Shown: positions 35,854 to 43,947 of the stretch, one piece after another
Position numbering within the stretch: position 1 is the stretch's first letter
How the letters are laid out: every line of letters starts with the position of its first letter
NCBI GenBank assembly: GCA_903838055.1
Contig: CAILWV010000019.1
Location: forward strand, 1 to 55,625
Direction: 5' to 3'
Length of the DNA stretch: 55,625 bases
Source of the DNA: an uncultured Bacteroidota bacterium
GTDB lineage: Bacteria > Bacteroidota > Bacteroidia > Flavobacteriales > Flavobacteriaceae
Notes under the pieces: model-generated
The model's database searches: none
What the model saw: the letters and a program-made list of their open reading frames with translations, nothing else
What the model was told of the DNA's origin: nothing
Position numbers and translations under genes: made by a program

Positions 35854-37551
35854 TTAATTTTTAATTATCAATTTATAGGTTTTAGAAATGGTATCTGTTT
35901 GTAATTGAACAAAATAAATGCCATTTTTATATTCAGAAACATCGAAGAAACTATTATTCTCATTATCTAATGTATCTGAATAAATATCCCTTTTTTGAAT
36001 AAGTTGACCGTTGATTTGGTATATCTTAATAGTTCCTTTATTATAGTTAGTAGGTAACTTTATTTGGAAATTATTTTTTGTTGGATTTGGATAAATAAAA
36101 GTGTTATTATCATTTAATTCAAAATCTGCATTAGAAAGCATCAAATAAGAAGGACCAACTTCAGACAAAGTCAAAGGGTGATTTGTTGTTGCTCCAGTTG
36201 TAAATTCATCACAACCAACATCCTTTAGCGTAACGGTTGCAGGCCGTGCTTGACCGCTAATATCAAATAATAAATTAGGATCATCATCAAGAACTGAAAT
36301 ATCTAAAATTGCAGGATAACTTGCATTAGCGTTATTCACTGGACTGTTTACAGATAATCCGCGGAAGCCATCTGAATTTAATACAAGAAATGGGTTGGTA
36401 CTTGTCATTCCAGAAGGGATCGTAATACCAACTGTTCCTTGATAAATATTTCCTGCCCAGGTAGTTCCGGCATTTGGATTTGTATAAATGCTTCCTGAAT
36501 TTTTTTGAAAAATATTATTCGCCCAAGTATTATTAGTAGCGCCTATTCCGCCTAAATCTATATCGCCACAATTATAAAACGTATTATGAATAAAATTAAT
36601 ATTACCAAGATTCAAAGTTCTAGGATTTGCAGTTGTTGGGGGAACTAAAGGTGCAACATATACATAAGTTACTGCGTCTGCGGAACTTCCTACACCAGAA
36701 TTTTCAAAATAATTATTATAACAAAATATATTATTGGCTTCTTTAACTCTAATTCCACCTGCATAAATAAAGAAATTACTATAGGCAACATTATTATCGC
36801 CATTTCTAAAACAAAGCATTGCATTTTGTTGGTTGGTAAAAGTGCAAAAACGAATAACATTTTCTTGACATTTTACCGATACGCTTTCACTATCGCCTAA
36901 TCCTGTATTATTAAAATAACAGTGATCCACAATGGTTCTCGATTTATTGAGGTATTCTGCACCTAATCCAATTCTAATTGGCTCATTACCGTTATCACCT
37001 CCAATACCATAATAATCTTTAAAAGTACAATAGCTTATTTTATGGTAACCAGGAACTGTTGCAGAGGTAGAAATTTGAATAGTACAACCAGCAATAGCAT
37101 CTGCAGGTTTTTTTTCTAAATTGCAATAAGTTATTTCGTTGTATTGAGTACCTGCTTTAATTTCTATATATTTTTTTGCATAATATCCGCTAAAATTTAA
37201 CTGAGTTAATATGTCGTGTTTACCATATACTTCTATAATATAATTTGATCCAATATCACCATTTGTAAATTGAAATCCGCTAAAAGTGATATAATTTCCA
37301 TTTATATTAATATCGTCATATCCGCTAAAAACTACACCTCCAGGGGTTTGTGATTTAACAGTAATGTTATTATTATTAATGTCTAAATATACATCTAGAT
37401 AGGTTCCATTTGCAAGAATTATAATATCTCCAGCGTTTGAATTATTGCATGCCGTTTGTAATGCTTGAATAGTACTAACATTTATTGTCGCAGCATTAAC
37501 AAAATTTGAAAGTAGAAAAGCCAAAAATAAAAAGTTGTATATTTTTTTCAT
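35854..37551 (-). CDS. PL6-like lyase with T9SS type A sorting domain, surface or secreted
   Basis: A 565-aa protein: signal peptide (FLFLAFLLSNFVNA), beta-helix (about 21-465), then a T9SS type A tail (FIYPNPTKNNFQIKLP, IYQINGQLIQ, GIYFVQLQTD, about 485-565). The active-site stretch is recognisable but altered against PL6: Asp220-x-Glu222 (D replaces the first E), Lys227 and Arg249, the last pair 22 instead of 21 residues apart. NEPIRIGLGAE and GGIRVKEANN are further PL6 landmarks. The tail predicts export by T9SS, so this is the likely outside-acting lyase making oligosaccharides for SusCD, in contrast to the tail-less PL6 at 32724. Activity is probable but not certain given the changes. 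Confidence 0.83.
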   Translation of the reverse strand: MKKIYNFLFLAFLLSNFVNAATINVSTIQALQTACNNSNAGDIIILANGTYLDVYLDINNNNITVKSQTPGGVVFSGYDDININGNYITFSGFQFTNGDIGSNYIIEVYGKHDILTQLNFSGYYAKKYIEIKAGTQYNEITYCNLEKKPADAIAGCTIQISTSATVPGYHKISYCTFKDYYGIGGDNGNEPIRIGLGAEYLNKSRTIVDHCYFNNTGLGDSESVSVKCQENVIRFCTFTNQQNAMLCFRNGDNNVAYSNFFIYAGGIRVKEANNIFCYNNYFENSGVGSSADAVTYVYVAPLVPPTTANPRTLNLGNINFIHNTFYNCGDIDLGGIGATNNTWANNIFQKNSGSIYTNPNAGTTWAGNIYQGTVGITIPSGMTSTNPFLVLNSDGFRGLSVNSPVNNANASYPAILDISVLDDDPNLLFDISGQARPATVTLKDVGCDEFTTGATTNHPLTLSEVGPSYLMLSNADFELNDNNTFIYPNPTKNNFQIKLPTNYNKGTIKIYQINGQLIQKRDIYSDTLDNENNSFFDVSEYKNGIYFVQLQTDTISKTYKLIIKN

Positions 37552-37571
37552 AAGACATTATTAAAATAAAT

Positions 37572-39386
37572 CTATTTTTTCACAATAAACTTAATGGTTT
37601 TAGAAGCAGAATTATCTATTATTTCTGCAAAATAAATTCCATCCTCCAAATCAGATACATCAAAATTAAACGACAACTTATCTTCCGAAAAATCAATTAC
37701 ATTCTTTTCATTTTTAACTAATTGACCATTGCTAGAATAAACAGAAATTTTAATTAGGGAATCAAAAGGAAATTTAGAATGTATTGTAAATTGAGATTTT
37801 GCAGGATTAGGGTCAATAAATAAATAATTTTCGGAATTTTCGGAATCTATAAGATTGTTAGACAATGCTCCAAGTCTGTCATTTAATTGTGCAATAAATA
37901 AACTCGGAATTGCAGCAATAGGAGTCCCTTGCGACTGAACTACCCCAATTGGTTCGGTTGTTGCATCGCCAATACCAGTTATTTCTTGACTTATACATCC
38001 TATAGCCCAGTTAATTTCATCACCTGGAGGATCTTGAATTACCATTTTTGCAGCATTACAATTCCAAAACATAGTTTGTCCACCAGCCCATCCATGACCA
38101 CTTCCCATTACCAATCGGTTTTGCACATCCATACTTCCAATACCCGTTAAATTATCAAATAAAATTCCGGTAGACCATCTGTGGTGTGGACCAATATCAC
38201 TATGTTGAATTGTGGACGAAGAGTTGTAAAAAACATTTGGACCACAAGTTCTACTTCCATTAACATAATCATGACGACCCTCTCTAGTCACACAATTTTG
38301 GACTAAATTTCGCTGTCCGTCTACATTAAAGGAATACCGTCTTCCACCATCAATAGTTGATTTTGCGTCTAGCATTTTACAATTATCAACGGTGATAAAA
38401 CTAGCATGTGAATTTATATGTACAGCAGAATATCCAAAATAATATACTTCTAAATTTTTAGCCCAACTGTTATAAATATTATCAAATGAAACTGCTTCCC
38501 AGCCATGATTTTCATCGGTAGCAGAAGCATAGGTTGATGAAATTCTCATGTTTTCAATACCGCAATTTTGAATTCGATTATCGGTAAATTTCACTAATTC
38601 GCCTGTAGAATATACAGGATCTATAATATCCATTATGGGCGCATCTAAAGTGATTATAGTCCCGCTTATAGCTACTATTTTTCTTTCTGAATTCATGTCG
38701 TATGCACTTGCTGTCCAATCGACCGCAGCAGGATCAATTGTAGACAATACATTCATGCCTAACAAACTTATCCAAGCATCATTTGGAATTCGGTGAACAA
38801 ATACCTTATCCCCAACTGCAAATGTGTGTCCGGAAGCAACAGTAATTTGTTTTTTTCCAATAGGTACATAGGAATCGGTAATTGCTTTTCTTGTGGAAGA
38901 TCCTGAAACATATGCTGTACCAGAAGCACCCAAAAATGAAAAAAGTGTAAATTGAGATGTTTTAGTTCCAATAAAATTTGTTCCCGTTCCATTAAATCCT
39001 TCTCCACGAAGTACTATTCCGCTTGCTGGAATAATAATAGAATCGCTAACATTATAAGTTCCTGCTGTAAATAATATGGTTCCTCTAAAACCATTGGCAT
39101 CTAAGGGCATTGCTGCGACTTGATTTACCGCATTTTGAATATTTGCTAAATTATCACCAACTACAGGATTTATTGTAAGCACAACCCCAATTGTAGGAAT
39201 TGGAGCCTCACTATTTTTATAGCCAACAGCACTAAAATCGGGAACAATATTTCCTTTAGCATCGGCAGTATAAACAAGATGACCATTAGTTCCAACAGAA
39301 ACCAAAGCCGATGTTTGAGCATAACTAGTTCCTTGTACAAAAACAAGAAGTAATACTAAAGATACTAGGAAATAGTTATTTTTCAT
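37572..39386 (-). CDS. Right-handed beta-helix (pectate-lyase-like) protein with T9SS sorting domain
   Basis: A 604-aa protein with signal peptide (LVLLLVFVQGTSYAQ). N-terminal pectate-lyase-3-like beta-helix features (NLANIQNAVNQVAAM, GTILFTAGTYNVSDSIII, GIVLRGEGFNG), an inserted beta domain at about 170-260, then long helix coils with GGRRYSFNVDGQRN, REGRHDYVNGSRTCGP, SDIGPHHRWSTGILFDN and GSGHGWAGGQTMFWNC, rich in Arg, His and Asp and probably forming the active groove. A T9SS type A tail covers about 525-604. The family is not one I can name; the protein at 51970 is a relative. Likely an extracellular enzyme (lyase or hydrolase) on the target polysaccharide. Confidence 0.75.
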   Translation of the reverse strand: MKNNYFLVSLVLLLVFVQGTSYAQTSALVSVGTNGHLVYTADAKGNIVPDFSAVGYKNSEAPIPTIGVVLTINPVVGDNLANIQNAVNQVAAMPLDANGFRGTILFTAGTYNVSDSIIIPASGIVLRGEGFNGTGTNFIGTKTSQFTLFSFLGASGTAYVSGSSTRKAITDSYVPIGKKQITVASGHTFAVGDKVFVHRIPNDAWISLLGMNVLSTIDPAAVDWTASAYDMNSERKIVAISGTIITLDAPIMDIIDPVYSTGELVKFTDNRIQNCGIENMRISSTYASATDENHGWEAVSFDNIYNSWAKNLEVYYFGYSAVHINSHASFITVDNCKMLDAKSTIDGGRRYSFNVDGQRNLVQNCVTREGRHDYVNGSRTCGPNVFYNSSSTIQHSDIGPHHRWSTGILFDNLTGIGSMDVQNRLVMGSGHGWAGGQTMFWNCNAAKMVIQDPPGDEINWAIGCISQEITGIGDATTEPIGVVQSQGTPIAAIPSLFIAQLNDRLGALSNNLIDSENSENYLFIDPNPAKSQFTIHSKFPFDSLIKISVYSSNGQLVKNEKNVIDFSEDKLSFNFDVSDLEDGIYFAEIIDNSASKTIKFIVKK

Positions 39387-39406
39387 TTTATTAGAATTAC
39401 AAGAAT

Positions 39407-41029
39407 TTATTTTTTTGCTTCTTGGCTTTTAAAAAATGCTATCATTTTCGATTTCAATTCTTTAGCTTTTTGGGAGTAATTAACATCATTAACCACATTT
39501 ACAGTTTCCAAAGGATCTTTATCATAATCATATAATTCAGAAGCATAAACTTGTGCCTCGTTAAACGATTGTTTACTAGTAAAGTTGTTCATCCAAATAG
39601 TATAACGGAATTTATCGGTTCTTAAACTGTACCCCATAATTTTAGGATCAGTATAACCGGCTTTAACCATTTCTGCTTTTTTTAATTTTCGAGGATACTG
39701 ACTAATAGAAAATTCTTTAGCAATTTTTTTATTGTTTTGCATTAAAGGTTTTAAACTTTTCCCGTCTAGATTTTTTGGAACACCAACACCAGCTAAATCA
39801 CAAATTGTTGGAAAAACATCCACAAATTCAGTAAGAGAACTTGTTTTACCTGCTTTTAATCCTGGTCCAGCAATAATTAAAGGTGCTCTTGTAGCTTCTT
39901 CAAAATTAGTGTGTTTATGCCATAAATCGTGATCGCCTAAATGCCATCCATGATCGCCCCAAAGAACAATAATTGTATTATCAAGCGTTCCTAAAGATTC
40001 TAAAGTATTTAATAAAATCCCTACTTGAGCATCCATATAGGATACTGCGGCATAATAACCATGAATTAGTTCTTTTTGTTTTTCTAATTTTAAACCTATT
40101 CTAAGAGAGTCCGCAGATAAGGTTGCAAACTCTGGAATGTCAAGATAATTTCTAAGTTCACCCGATTGATGGTAAGCAATTAATGGTCCGTTTTTAGAAT
40201 GCTCTTGAAACGTTGCAATTGGCATATCTTCTCTATTATATAAATCCCAATATTTTTTAGGCGCTACAAATGGTAAATGAGGTCTATGAAAACCAACAGC
40301 CATAAAAAATGGTTTATCTTTTTTCGAAAGCGAAATAATTTGATCTTTAGCAAGTAAAGCAATTACTCCATCTTCATAAGCCGTATCTGGAACATCAATA
40401 CATTCGGTAGAAGGTCCTTTTATGCTTTTAGGATTCTCATCATTAGCTGCTAAATCTTTATTTTTTTGTTTTCTTTCAGCAATTATTTCGGGAGTCATTT
40501 TTTCTTTGGTCTCCTTCATTTGGTATTGCCCATTGGCTGGTTCTCCTAATTCGGCAGGAAAATCAGATTCTTTAGATTTTAAATAAGGAATACTCCAAGA
40601 TACAGGATCTACCCCGTTAATAGCACTTGAGGGATGGTATATTTTTCCGATTGCAGAAGTTTCGTATCCCTGAGATATTAAATATTGAGGAAGTGTAACT
40701 AGATCCGGATTAACATCACGCATTTGAGTGGTTAAATTCCATACCTGAGTAACATCTGGTCGAGTTCCAGTCATTAAACTAGCACGAGTAGGACCACAAA
40801 TTGCTTGTTGGCAATAGTTTCTATTAAAAACGGTTGCCATTTTTGCTAATCTATCAATATTTGGACTTTTCACTAAGGTGTTTCCGTAGCAACCCAATAG
40901 CGGCTTAAGATCATCTACAGCAATAAATAATATATTAGGTTTATTGGTTGCTTTCTTTTGTGCAAAAACAGAAGTTGATAATGCAAATAAGAATACAAAA
41001 GCAGAAAATTGGATACTTTTTTTAATCAT
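39407..41029 (-). CDS. Iduronate-2-sulfatase-like type I sulfatase (probably S1_7), Cys-type, copy 2
   Basis: A 540-aa paralogue of the sulfatases at 34204 and 41042, with signal peptide (FVFLFALSTSVFAQ). Asp39/Asp40 (LFIAVDDLKP), the signature CQQAICGPTRASLMTG with Cys78, FHRPHLPFVAPKKYWDLY and WGDHGWHLGDHDLWHKHTNF. The middle region (about residues 180-215) is where the three copies differ most, which may set specificity. Periplasmic. 12 bp after copy 3, so the two probably come from a tandem duplication. Confidence 0.92.
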   Translation of the reverse strand: MIKKSIQFSAFVFLFALSTSVFAQKKATNKPNILFIAVDDLKPLLGCYGNTLVKSPNIDRLAKMATVFNRNYCQQAICGPTRASLMTGTRPDVTQVWNLTTQMRDVNPDLVTLPQYLISQGYETSAIGKIYHPSSAINGVDPVSWSIPYLKSKESDFPAELGEPANGQYQMKETKEKMTPEIIAERKQKNKDLAANDENPKSIKGPSTECIDVPDTAYEDGVIALLAKDQIISLSKKDKPFFMAVGFHRPHLPFVAPKKYWDLYNREDMPIATFQEHSKNGPLIAYHQSGELRNYLDIPEFATLSADSLRIGLKLEKQKELIHGYYAAVSYMDAQVGILLNTLESLGTLDNTIIVLWGDHGWHLGDHDLWHKHTNFEEATRAPLIIAGPGLKAGKTSSLTEFVDVFPTICDLAGVGVPKNLDGKSLKPLMQNNKKIAKEFSISQYPRKLKKAEMVKAGYTDPKIMGYSLRTDKFRYTIWMNNFTSKQSFNEAQVYASELYDYDKDPLETVNVVNDVNYSQKAKELKSKMIAFFKSQEAKK

Positions 41030-41041
41030 TACTTGTTGCTT

Positions 41042-42670
41042 TTATTGTTGTTTTACTTCTTTAGATTTGAAATATTCCACCATTTTTTTATCTAATTTGG
41101 CAGCAATAGCAGCATAATTTTTGTCTTCTGATACATTTACTTTTTCTAATGGATCTTTAACATAATCATATAATTCTATTTCATATACTTTATCTGCGCT
41201 ATAAGGTTTATCACTGGTATAATTTTTCAACCAAACAGTGTAACGATATTGTTCTGTTCGCATAGAATAACCCATTAGCTTCCCTTTTTTATCTTCCTCT
41301 GTAATATCGGCTTTATCCATTTTTCTAGGATATTGACTCATCGCATACTCTTTAACAGATGCTTTATTGTTCTTCATAACAGGAACCAAACTTTTACCAT
41401 CTAAATAGGCTGCTGGAGTTCCACCTGATAATTCGCAAAGCGTAGGAAATACATCTACAAATTCGGTCATAGATTTAGATTGTCCCGCTTTCATTCCTGG
41501 AGCAGCAATAATTAATGGTGCTTTAGTCGCTTGTTCATAATTAGTATGTTTCCCCCACATATCGTGATCTCCTAGATGCCATCCGTGATCTCCCCAAAGC
41601 ACAATTATTGTGTTATTTAGAGTTCCTAATTTTTCTAAAGTATTTAATAATATTCCAACTTGAGCATCGGCATAAGAAACAGCAGCATAATAAGCATGAA
41701 CTAACTCTTTTTGTTTGGCGACATCTAAATTAAATTTGTTGACACTTCTATCATTATACTTTGCAAATTCCTTTACTCCGGTATAACTAGTTAATTCGCC
41801 AGGAAATTGATAAGAGAAATCTTTAGTATTAGCAGCGTGCTCTTGAAATTCAGCTATTGGCATATCTTCGCGATTGTATAAATCCCAATATTTTTTTGGC
41901 GCTACGAACGGCAAGTGTGGTTTATGAAAACCAACCGCCATAAAGAAAGGTTTGTTCGATTTAGATAATTTGATAATTTGTTTTTCAGCAATAAGCGCAC
42001 TAACACCATCTTCATAAGCATTATCTGGTAAATCAAGACATTCAAAAGCAGGTCCTCTTGAACTTCCTCCATCTTCATCTAAATCTTCTTTTTTTCCTTT
42101 CTTTTTATCTTTACCTTTTCCATTTTCATCTCCAACAGCAACTTCATTTTCTTTTGCTTGAAGTGCTTTTAATTCTGCAGATTGGTAATGTTTTTGAACA
42201 GGTAATCCATTTGAATAATCAGATTCTTTTGGGAAAAAGAAAGGAATTGTCCAAGATTGTGGATCAACTTTTTTATCTACACAACTCGGATGAAATATTT
42301 TACCAACTCCCGAAGTCTCATATCCTTGACTGATAAAATATTCTGGAAGAGTGATAATATTTGGATTCATATCTCTCATTTTAGTTTTCAGGTCACGAAT
42401 TTTAGTAACATCAGGACGTAAACCTGTTAATAGACTAGCACGTGTTGGACCACAAACTGCTTGTTGGCAATAATTGTTTAAAAACACAGTTCCCATTTTA
42501 GCTAAACGGTCAATATTTGGTGTCTTTACAACCGTATTTCCATAACAACCTAAAACAGGTTTTAAGTCATCAATAGCTATAAAAAGCACATTTGGTTTTG
42601 TTTTTTCTTGAGCAAATAAAGGAGATAGTGATAGAATACCTAGAAGTGCTGATGCAATTAATTTTTTCAT
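41042..42670 (-). CDS. Iduronate-2-sulfatase-like type I sulfatase (probably S1_7), Cys-type, copy 3
   Basis: A 542-aa sulfatase with signal peptide (LLGILSLSPLFAQ). Asp34/Asp35 (LFIAIDDLKP), signature CQQAVCGPTRASLLTG with Cys73, FHKPHLPFVAPKKYWDLY and WGDHGWHLGDHDMWGKHTNY. It differs from its paralogues by a low-complexity Lys/Asp/Glu/Gly-rich insertion at about residues 185-220 (GKGKDKKKGKKEDLDEDGG), probably a surface loop. Periplasmic; separated from the upstream lipoprotein gene by 74 bp, the largest gap inside the enzyme run. Confidence 0.92.
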   Translation of the reverse strand: MKKLIASALLGILSLSPLFAQEKTKPNVLFIAIDDLKPVLGCYGNTVVKTPNIDRLAKMGTVFLNNYCQQAVCGPTRASLLTGLRPDVTKIRDLKTKMRDMNPNIITLPEYFISQGYETSGVGKIFHPSCVDKKVDPQSWTIPFFFPKESDYSNGLPVQKHYQSAELKALQAKENEVAVGDENGKGKDKKKGKKEDLDEDGGSSRGPAFECLDLPDNAYEDGVSALIAEKQIIKLSKSNKPFFMAVGFHKPHLPFVAPKKYWDLYNREDMPIAEFQEHAANTKDFSYQFPGELTSYTGVKEFAKYNDRSVNKFNLDVAKQKELVHAYYAAVSYADAQVGILLNTLEKLGTLNNTIIVLWGDHGWHLGDHDMWGKHTNYEQATKAPLIIAAPGMKAGQSKSMTEFVDVFPTLCELSGGTPAAYLDGKSLVPVMKNNKASVKEYAMSQYPRKMDKADITEEDKKGKLMGYSMRTEQYRYTVWLKNYTSDKPYSADKVYEIELYDYVKDPLEKVNVSEDKNYAAIAAKLDKKMVEYFKSKEVKQQ

Positions 42671-42744
42671 TAATATTTATTTATTTGATTATTGTTAGTT
42701 AGGACTTAATAGTATTGAATTGGTTTAATTTTTAAAATAATATT

Positions 42745-43917
42745 TTATTTCACAACCCATAATATTGGATATCTCACGGGCATATTTCGTATAATTTCTG
42801 GTGTTGTAAAATTTGATTTTAGCGATTTCCACAAGGCAATATATTTTTTGTTTTTATAAGCTAAACCTCCAAAAAGCAAACTCGATTGTCTTACAGGCCA
42901 TTCGTCCCAATACATTACGTCATGTTGGTAAGGCCAAAGAGATTTATTTTCTATATAGGGAAACATAAATTTCAATCCTAATTCTATATTTCTTCCATCT
43001 GTGGTGGTGTAAGCAAAAAGATTTTCTTTTTTAGTAGATAATATTTGACAAATACTTGACATTGCGTCTAAATTAAATAAAGAATAACCATAGGGTTTTG
43101 TTCTTTTTAATTCTAATGGAAAGCTTCCATCTTTATCCATTTGGTTTTGCAAAAGTGTAGTCTTGTAAAAATTTCTACAAAAATCCATGGTTTTCTCATC
43201 CTGAATTAAAGCTGCAAAAGCTGCCACTTGCATTGTCCAGCACACACTGTGATTGTTGCCATTATCTCTTTCAGATATTCCGTATTCGTGAGTTGTAATC
43301 CAATTTAAATAATTCGAAAACCACAATTTTATGGTTGCTAGATCGTCTTTAGATAATGATTTAGAATTTTCAATTGCGGCTATTGCTTTAGTAACTTCTA
43401 CTAAATGAACTGTATCAATAATTCCAATTCCACGACCAGTTGCAACTCCTTTTATTGCTTGTGCATAAAGCAAATTAGGGGTCATTTTAGTATCTTGATT
43501 CACAAACCAAGCCTTTAAATGAAAAACTAATTGCTGAGCATATTTCTCATCATGAGTCAGTACATAAGCGGATGCTAATGCTCCAGAAATTTGACTGAAA
43601 CGAATTAATGCTTCTCTATGAGCCGTAAAATTTGCTGGATTTGTAAAGCCATCTTTTCGTATGTAAGGTCCATCCGGATTTTTTTCATCTGGCCACCAAT
43701 AATCGCCTTCCGAGTAAAAATCATGTTGGTTACCGGTACTTCTTGCACAATATGAATTAGTAACCGTAACGGGTAATTCGTTTAAATATAAGTCGGCATT
43801 TTGAAGCACCCTAGTTCTCTCAATTTCATTTAAATTAAATGCCATTTTAGTAGAAGAGCAACTTGTTAGAATACTAAATGAAAATAAAAGTATACCGATA
43901 AAATTTAATTTTTTCAT
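42745..43917 (-). CDS. Alginate-lyase-fold lipoprotein (PF05426-like)
   Basis: A 390-aa lipoprotein (lipobox LTSC, Cys20). The (alpha/alpha)-toroid domain shows the same landmarks as the relative at 27321: YWWPDEKNPDGPYIRKDG, ATGRGIGIIDTVHL, GNNHS with His223, and DGSFPLELKRTKPYGYS. Asn222/His223 and the later Tyr are candidate catalytic residues. A PL5/PL38-like beta-eliminating lyase is the best guess. Lipidation means it works anchored to a membrane, unlike the soluble relative. The conserved Ser after NNH (Gly in the other copy) is a small difference in the pocket. 30 bp after the GH2 gene. Confidence 0.8.
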   Translation of the reverse strand: MKKLNFIGILLFSFSILTSCSSTKMAFNLNEIERTRVLQNADLYLNELPVTVTNSYCARSTGNQHDFYSEGDYWWPDEKNPDGPYIRKDGFTNPANFTAHREALIRFSQISGALASAYVLTHDEKYAQQLVFHLKAWFVNQDTKMTPNLLYAQAIKGVATGRGIGIIDTVHLVEVTKAIAAIENSKSLSKDDLATIKLWFSNYLNWITTHEYGISERDNGNNHSVCWTMQVAAFAALIQDEKTMDFCRNFYKTTLLQNQMDKDGSFPLELKRTKPYGYSLFNLDAMSSICQILSTKKENLFAYTTTDGRNIELGLKFMFPYIENKSLWPYQHDVMYWDEWPVRQSSLLFGGLAYKNKKYIALWKSLKSNFTTPEIIRNMPVRYPILWVVK

Positions 43918-43947
43918 TTGAAATGAGGTAAAAATATACCTAGATAA

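Noticed and set aside
42058..42333. Plus-strand 91-aa frame rich in Leu, Phe and His
   Set aside because: It is the antisense of the Lys/Asp-rich insertion of sulfatase copy 3; composition is a by-product of that sequence.
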